DNA from: CAZAQK01 sp964535825
Lineage (GTDB): Bacteria > Pseudomonadota > Alphaproteobacteria > Rickettsiales > SXRF01
Assembly: GCA_964535825.1 (NCBI GenBank)
Contig: CAZHUC010000008.1
Location: forward strand, 1-64,000
Direction: 5' to 3'
Length of the DNA stretch: 64,000 bases
Under the pieces are notes generated by a model. It did no database searches, was not told the origin of the DNA, and saw only the letters and a program-made list of their open reading frames with translations. A program made the translations under genes and the position numbers. Shown piece by piece: positions 61,863-64,000 of this stretch (position 1 is its first letter; every line of letters starts with the position of its first letter).

Positions 61863-61920
61863 GTTAGTTGCTTGTTGTTAGTTGTTGGTTGATAAATACA
61901 CCAGCAACCACAAACCAGCA
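61863..61920. repeat. Paired heptanucleotide repeats between a hypothetical gene and hemW
   Basis: Left arm: GTTAGTT, GCTTGTT, GTTAGTT and GTTGGTT (61863-61890). Right arm: ACCAGCA, ACCACAA and ACCAGCA (61900-61920). Read on opposite strands, both arms follow the same AACYARC-like unit, so they are inverted copies. The array fills most of the 63-bp space between the two start codons. Confidence 0.6.
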
Positions 61921-61924
61921 ACAC

Positions 61925-63046
61925 ATGACTCCTTTAGCCGTTTATATCCACTGGCCGTTCTGTAAATCCAAGTGCCCATACTGTGATTTCAATAGCCATG
62001 TGCGCGATAGTGTCGACCAGAAGCGCTGGCGTGAAGCCCTGCTTGCCGAACTTGATCATATGGCGGCTAAAATTCCGGACAGAGTGGTTGCCAGTATCTT
62101 CTTTGGCGGCGGCACACCGTCTCTCATGCCACCTGAAACTGCCGGTGCGCTTATTTACCGTGTTAAGGAATTATGGCCTGTTGCCGATGACATCGAAATC
62201 ACTCTTGAGGCGAATCCTACCTCGGTCGAAACGCATACCTTCCCGGATTTTGCAGCGGCAGGTATCAACCGCGTGTCGCTGGGGGTGCAGTCGTTCGATG
62301 ATAAGGAATTACAATTCCTAGGGCGCGGGCATTCTGCGAAAGAAGCAAAGAAAGCCATCGATCTGGCGCGCAAAACATTCGCGCGTTATTCGTTCGATCT
62401 CATTTATGCAAGGCCGAACCAGACGGTTGCTGATTGGGAAAAAGAGCTTGCAGAGGCGCTGCCATTTGCGGGCACACATCTTTCGCTCTACCAGCTTACG
62501 ATAGAAGAGAACACCGCCTTTCATCATGCGTATGCCAAAGGTAAGTTCGTCATGCCGGATGAGGAGTTGTCAGAAGCACTGTACCGACGTACGGAAGAGC
62601 TGATGGCGGCGTATGGCCTGCCTGCTTATGAAGTTTCTAATTATGCTAAGCCCGGGCATGAAAGCAGGCATAATATCGCGTACTGGAATTATCAGGATTA
62701 TGTGGGCGTTGGGCCTGGTGCGCATGGAAGGCTTTTATTAAATCGCTCCCGCATTGCCACCCAGACCATTAAAAGCCCGGAGCGCTGGCTGGAGTCTGTG
62801 GAAAATAAACAGCATGGCGTTGAAGTATGGGAGTCCATTCCTTCATCAGATGAAATTGAAGAACGCCTGATGATGGGATTAAGGCTTGTGCATGGTATCG
62901 ATGCTGCTGCATTGAACGGTACGATCAACCAGAAGAAACGCGAACTATTCATCCGCGAAGGATTGCTTGAAGACAGGCAGGACAGATTGCAGGCCACACT
63001 CAAAGGCAGGCTTGTATTGAACCGGCTTACGGCAGAATTACTCTAA
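61925..63046 (+). CDS. hemW: Radical SAM family heme chaperone HemW
   Basis: 373 residues from the ATG at 61925. YIHWPFCKSKCPYCDFNSH carries the CxxxCxxC iron-sulfur motif followed by Phe, the pattern of HemW rather than HemN, which has another Cys there. FFGGGTPSLMP, EITLEANPTS, RVSLGVQSFDDKELQFLGRGH and YEVSNYAKPG also match. HemW hands heme to target proteins. The region before 61925 is repeat-derived. The 3' end overlaps the convergent next gene by 9 bp. Confidence 0.95.
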   Translation: MTPLAVYIHWPFCKSKCPYCDFNSHVRDSVDQKRWREALLAELDHMAAKIPDRVVASIFFGGGTPSLMPPETAGALIYRVKELWPVADDIEITLEANPTSVETHTFPDFAAAGINRVSLGVQSFDDKELQFLGRGHSAKEAKKAIDLARKTFARYSFDLIYARPNQTVADWEKELAEALPFAGTHLSLYQLTIEENTAFHHAYAKGKFVMPDEELSEALYRRTEELMAAYGLPAYEVSNYAKPGHESRHNIAYWNYQDYVGVGPGAHGRLLLNRSRIATQTIKSPERWLESVENKQHGVEVWESIPSSDEIEERLMMGLRLVHGIDAAALNGTINQKKRELFIREGLLEDRQDRLQATLKGRLVLNRLTAELL

Positions 63047-64000
63047 CTCAAGCCCTGGTGGGTCAAAGCTGCGTGGTGCAGGTTCTATCACACGGAAACC
63101 GGAAGGTGTTACCTCCATGATCGCGAGTTTGCGATCATTCGTGCCATCCTTATTAAGCCGCACCAGACCGTTAGTAGGCGACATATACCCATCCGGATTG
63201 GTAAGTGCCTGCAGGTCAATGGTGGTATTGGGCTGATTCATGGTGAGTTGGGTTATCCATGATACCGCATCATAGGCAAGGCTTGCCAGACGGATCGGTT
63301 TATAACCATAGATGACCTTGAAGCGATGCTCGAATGCCTGAGAAATATCCGGCGGTGAACTGGAGAACCATGCGCCATGCATTTCTGGCATCTTGGTGAT
63401 CGCAGGATCATCCCACAGGCCGGTGCCAAGCAGTTTTATCTTTGCAAGGTCAATGTTGGTTTTTTTAATGGAATTGATGATGTTCTTCAGTTGCGAACCG
63501 CCATCTGCAATAAAAATGGCCTGGAATGCCTGATCCTGATTGGCTTCATTGTATGAAGCAAGGCGGGCAACGGCAGCATCAATGTTGGCAGGGCTTGGCG
63601 CATAAAGTTCGATCGGTGATACTGCGCCACCTTTCCTGCCGTAAATGGTGGCAAGCGCGTCCTGGATCTTGCGGCCATAAGCATCGTTCGGTGCAAGCAG
63701 TGCCACACGGCGCAAATTATGCAGGAAGGCATAGTCGGCTACGCGCTGCACTTGCTGTTCAGGCAGGAAACCAAAGATGAATGTATCGGTTCTGGCGATC
63801 TCCCTGGTGTTGGAAAATGTAAGCATGGGGATGCCTGCTGGCTGGGTAATAGGCTGTACCTGTGCCACAGACTGGCTGAACAATGGCCCGATCACAAAGG
63901 TCGCGCCCTGATCTACGGCTTGTTTCGCTACACGAACGGCATCCGCGGCAGTGCTGCCGGTATCCTTAGGCAGCAGGATGATCTGCGAGCGTATATCTTT
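63038..64000 (-). CDS. Penicillin-binding protein activator-like periplasmic binding protein (partial)
   Basis: The frame continues to the right edge without a start, so only the C-terminal ~320 residues are seen. It is a type I periplasmic-binding fold: GATFVIGPLFSQSV, IPMLTFSNTREIA, RRVALLAPNDAYGRKIQDAL, IFIADGGSQLKNII, KLLGTGLWDDP and LASLAYDAVS. The Leu/Ile/Val-binding-like fold without Cys, next to hemW, matches the LpoA-like activators of peptidoglycan synthases in alphaproteobacteria. A branched-chain-amino-acid binding role is the alternative. It overlaps hemW by 9 bp. Confidence 0.85.
   Translation of the reverse strand, partial: KDIRSQIILLPKDTGSTAADAVRVAKQAVDQGATFVIGPLFSQSVAQVQPITQPAGIPMLTFSNTREIARTDTFIFGFLPEQQVQRVADYAFLHNLRRVALLAPNDAYGRKIQDALATIYGRKGGAVSPIELYAPSPANIDAAVARLASYNEANQDQAFQAIFIADGGSQLKNIINSIKKTNIDLAKIKLLGTGLWDDPAITKMPEMHGAWFSSSPPDISQAFEHRFKVIYGYKPIRLASLAYDAVSWITQLTMNQPNTTIDLQALTNPDGYMSPTNGLVRLNKDGTNDRKLAIMEVTPSGFRVIEPAPRSFDPPGLELE

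Noticed and set aside
61862..61924. Extended N termini of hemW and the divergent hypothetical gene
   Set aside because: The extra residues are translations of the heptanucleotide repeats and do not match the families.
1..64000. CRISPR arrays, insertion sequences, prophage genes
   Set aside because: No direct repeats with regular spacers, transposase or integrase motifs, or phage structural genes were seen.

Overview
This window looks like a chromosomal segment of an alphaproteobacterium of moderate GC content. Three blocks point to the class: a TCA block in the order mdh-sucC-sucD-sucA-sucB-lpd; the run ppsR-aroE-coaE-dnaQ with a nearby secB-Tim44-mltA-Smr group beside hemE; and lipid A genes in the order msbA-DUF374-waaA-lpxK. 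The cell makes LPS, peptidoglycan, heme and a full 2-oxoglutarate dehydrogenase. It carries several two-component systems and shows no mobile elements, so it does not look like a strongly reduced endosymbiont. The species cannot be named from the sequence alone.

Layout. 0-6 kb: tuf, a small unknown gene and tRNA-Gly(TCC), then a TPR protein, homogentisate dioxygenase (hmgA), an unusual nucleotidyltransferase-prepilin fusion, and tRNA-Tyr(GTA). 6-12.5 kb: an MHS-type transporter, an operon of degenerate regulator, unknown protein and rlmN, ribA, and a TAXI solute-binding protein. 12.6-19.5 kb: pmbA followed by a tightly packed lipid A/Kdo operon (msbA, DUF374 acyltransferase, waaA, lpxK, LpxL-like). 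19.5-24.2 kb: xseA, purD, yciB, an orphan phoB and a gene behind a Pho-box-like site. 24.2-34.4 kb: a mostly minus-strand region (cca, an OmpR/EnvZ-type pair, smr, mltA, a Tim44 protein, dnaQ, coaE, aroE, ppsR) with secB and an OmpA-like gene on the plus strand.

The 320-bp gap at 34.38-34.70 kb is AT-rich and holds DnaA-box matches. It lies where gene orientation flips, between ppsR and hemE, so it is the probable chromosomal replication origin. To its right nearly every gene to 52.5 kb is on the plus strand: hemE-hemH-hemJ, rho with a sigma70-type promoter and C-rich leader, two tandem PAP2 membrane proteins, mdh, sucCD, sucA, mtgA, sucB, lpd, rpoH with a near-consensus promoter, and a bc1-complex chaperone.

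52.5-64 kb is mixed: a SCO1 copper chaperone, gmk, rsmA, cobD, a patatin and 3-hydroxybutyrate dehydrogenase pair, a second histidine kinase/response regulator pair, hemW, and a penicillin-binding-protein-activator-like gene that runs off the right edge.

The genome is compact. Many neighbours overlap by 1-4 bases, and six convergent pairs overlap at their 3' ends. The strongest points of interest are the hemE-side origin, the in-frame fusion of a tRNA-nucleotidyltransferase-like protein to a type IV prepilin, heptanucleotide repeats at two gene boundaries, the Pho-box-controlled unknown gene, and hairpins that overlap or precede the start codons of mtgA and lpd.
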